From Hyphomicrobiales bacterium (lineage in GTDB: Bacteria; Pseudomonadota; Alphaproteobacteria; Rhizobiales; CAYWUX01), in contig JANQOC010000408.1 of NCBI GenBank assembly GCA_028279265.1, forward strand, positions 1-5,891: DNA of 5,891 nucleotides, written 5' to 3'. A program made the translations under genes and the position numbers. Of this stretch, positions 5,643-5,891 are shown in pieces. The stretch's first letter is position 1. Every line of letters starts with the position of its first letter. The notes beneath the pieces are model-generated. The model was not told where the DNA came from and did no database searches. It worked only from the letters and a program-made list of their open reading frames with translations.

Positions 5643-5891
5643 ATGGGCCAAGACGCAAGTGACTCCTCTTCGGATCAATTGCCACTGCAACTGAACAGTG
5701 ATTCCCCGGTTCAATTGGTGCTGGACCTGCCGGTACGCGCGGCCTTTGACCGCGACGATTTTTTTGTGTCGCCCTCGAATGAACATGCGGTCCAGATGAT
5801 CGACCTCTGGCCGAACTGGCCGTCCAAAACCCTGTTTATCGTCGGGCCTGCGGGATGCGGCAAAAGTCATCTGGCCGAAGTCTGGCGATCA
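5643..5891 (+). CDS. hdaA: DnaA regulatory inactivator Hda (HdaA), N-terminal part
   Basis: The first 83 residues of a DnaA-like AAA+ protein; the gene runs off the right edge. The segment LDLPVRAAFDRDDFFVSPSNEHAV (27-50 region) is typical of alphaproteobacterial HdaA. The Walker A motif is GPAGCGKSHL (68-77), with K74 and S75 for ATP. The Walker B, sensor and arginine-finger regions lie outside the window. Hda bound to the DNA-loaded beta clamp stimulates ATP hydrolysis by DnaA after initiation (RIDA), preventing over-initiation. Two clamp-binding-like stretches are visible, QLPLQL (12-17) and QLVLDL (24-29). The ATG is the only start after the upstream TAA, which is in the same frame. A GAGAG lies about 12 nt upstream, a loose ribosome site. 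It is 6 nt behind the lipid synthase, so the two are almost certainly co-transcribed. A full DnaA is unlikely given the very short N-terminal region before the AAA+ domain. Confidence 0.92.
   Translation, partial: MGQDASDSSSDQLPLQLNSDSPVQLVLDLPVRAAFDRDDFFVSPSNEHAVQMIDLWPNWPSKTLFIVGPAGCGKSHLAEVWRS

Noticed and set aside
1..5891. Mobile element, CRISPR, toxin-antitoxin or defence locus
   Set aside because: No transposase, integrase, terminal inverted repeats, spacer array or small paired toxin-antitoxin genes were seen. Apart from the P450, the genes are core or conserved families.

Overview
The window comes from an alphaproteobacterium of moderate G+C content, judged by protein families and gene order only; no rRNA marker is present. 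PurM and PurN are typical proteobacterial enzymes. The far right edge opens an Hda-type DnaA regulator whose N-terminus looks like alphaproteobacterial HdaA. A Rhodospirillales- or Sneathiella-like lineage is possible, but I cannot place it further.

Layout: (1) 20-1435, minus strand: a complete bacterial cytochrome P450 with no redox partner nearby. It has its own plausible promoter, with a palindrome in the promoter spacer. (2) 1436-1791: an intergenic stretch without a convincing gene. It holds the P450 promoter at one end and a hairpin terminator for the purine genes near the other. (3) 1792-3542, minus strand: purM followed by purN, separated by 2 nt, for two steps of de novo purine synthesis. 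(4) 3543-3669: a short divergent control region with a 9-bp direct repeat spaced one helical turn apart. (5) 3670-4788, plus strand: an exported DUF2066-family protein of unknown function. (6) 4789-4898: a 110-nt leader with two small inverted repeats. (7) 4899-5636, plus strand: a six-helix CDP-alcohol phosphatidyltransferase that resembles eukaryotic/mitochondrial-type cardiolipin synthase more than PgsA. It starts at a forced TTG codon and ends in a hydrophilic tail built on a degenerate 8-residue repeat. (8) 5643-5891, plus strand: the first 83 codons of hda/hdaA, truncated by the window edge.

The plus-strand genes probably form an operon or two overlapping transcription units: envelope protein, anionic-lipid synthase, replication-initiation regulator. 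The lipid synthase and Hda are 6 nt apart. Both product classes are known to affect the nucleotide state of DnaA: Hda promotes ATP hydrolysis, and acidic phospholipids promote nucleotide release. A functional link is attractive but inferred. From memory, purM/purN next to a DUF2066 gene and hda also occurs in some gammaproteobacteria, so this is probably an old conserved neighbourhood and not a mobile island. I see no tRNA, rRNA, insertion sequence, CRISPR array or defence system. I do not see a wholly new system here; the most unusual points are the lipid synthase tail, its start and leader, and the doubled clamp-binding-like motif in Hda.
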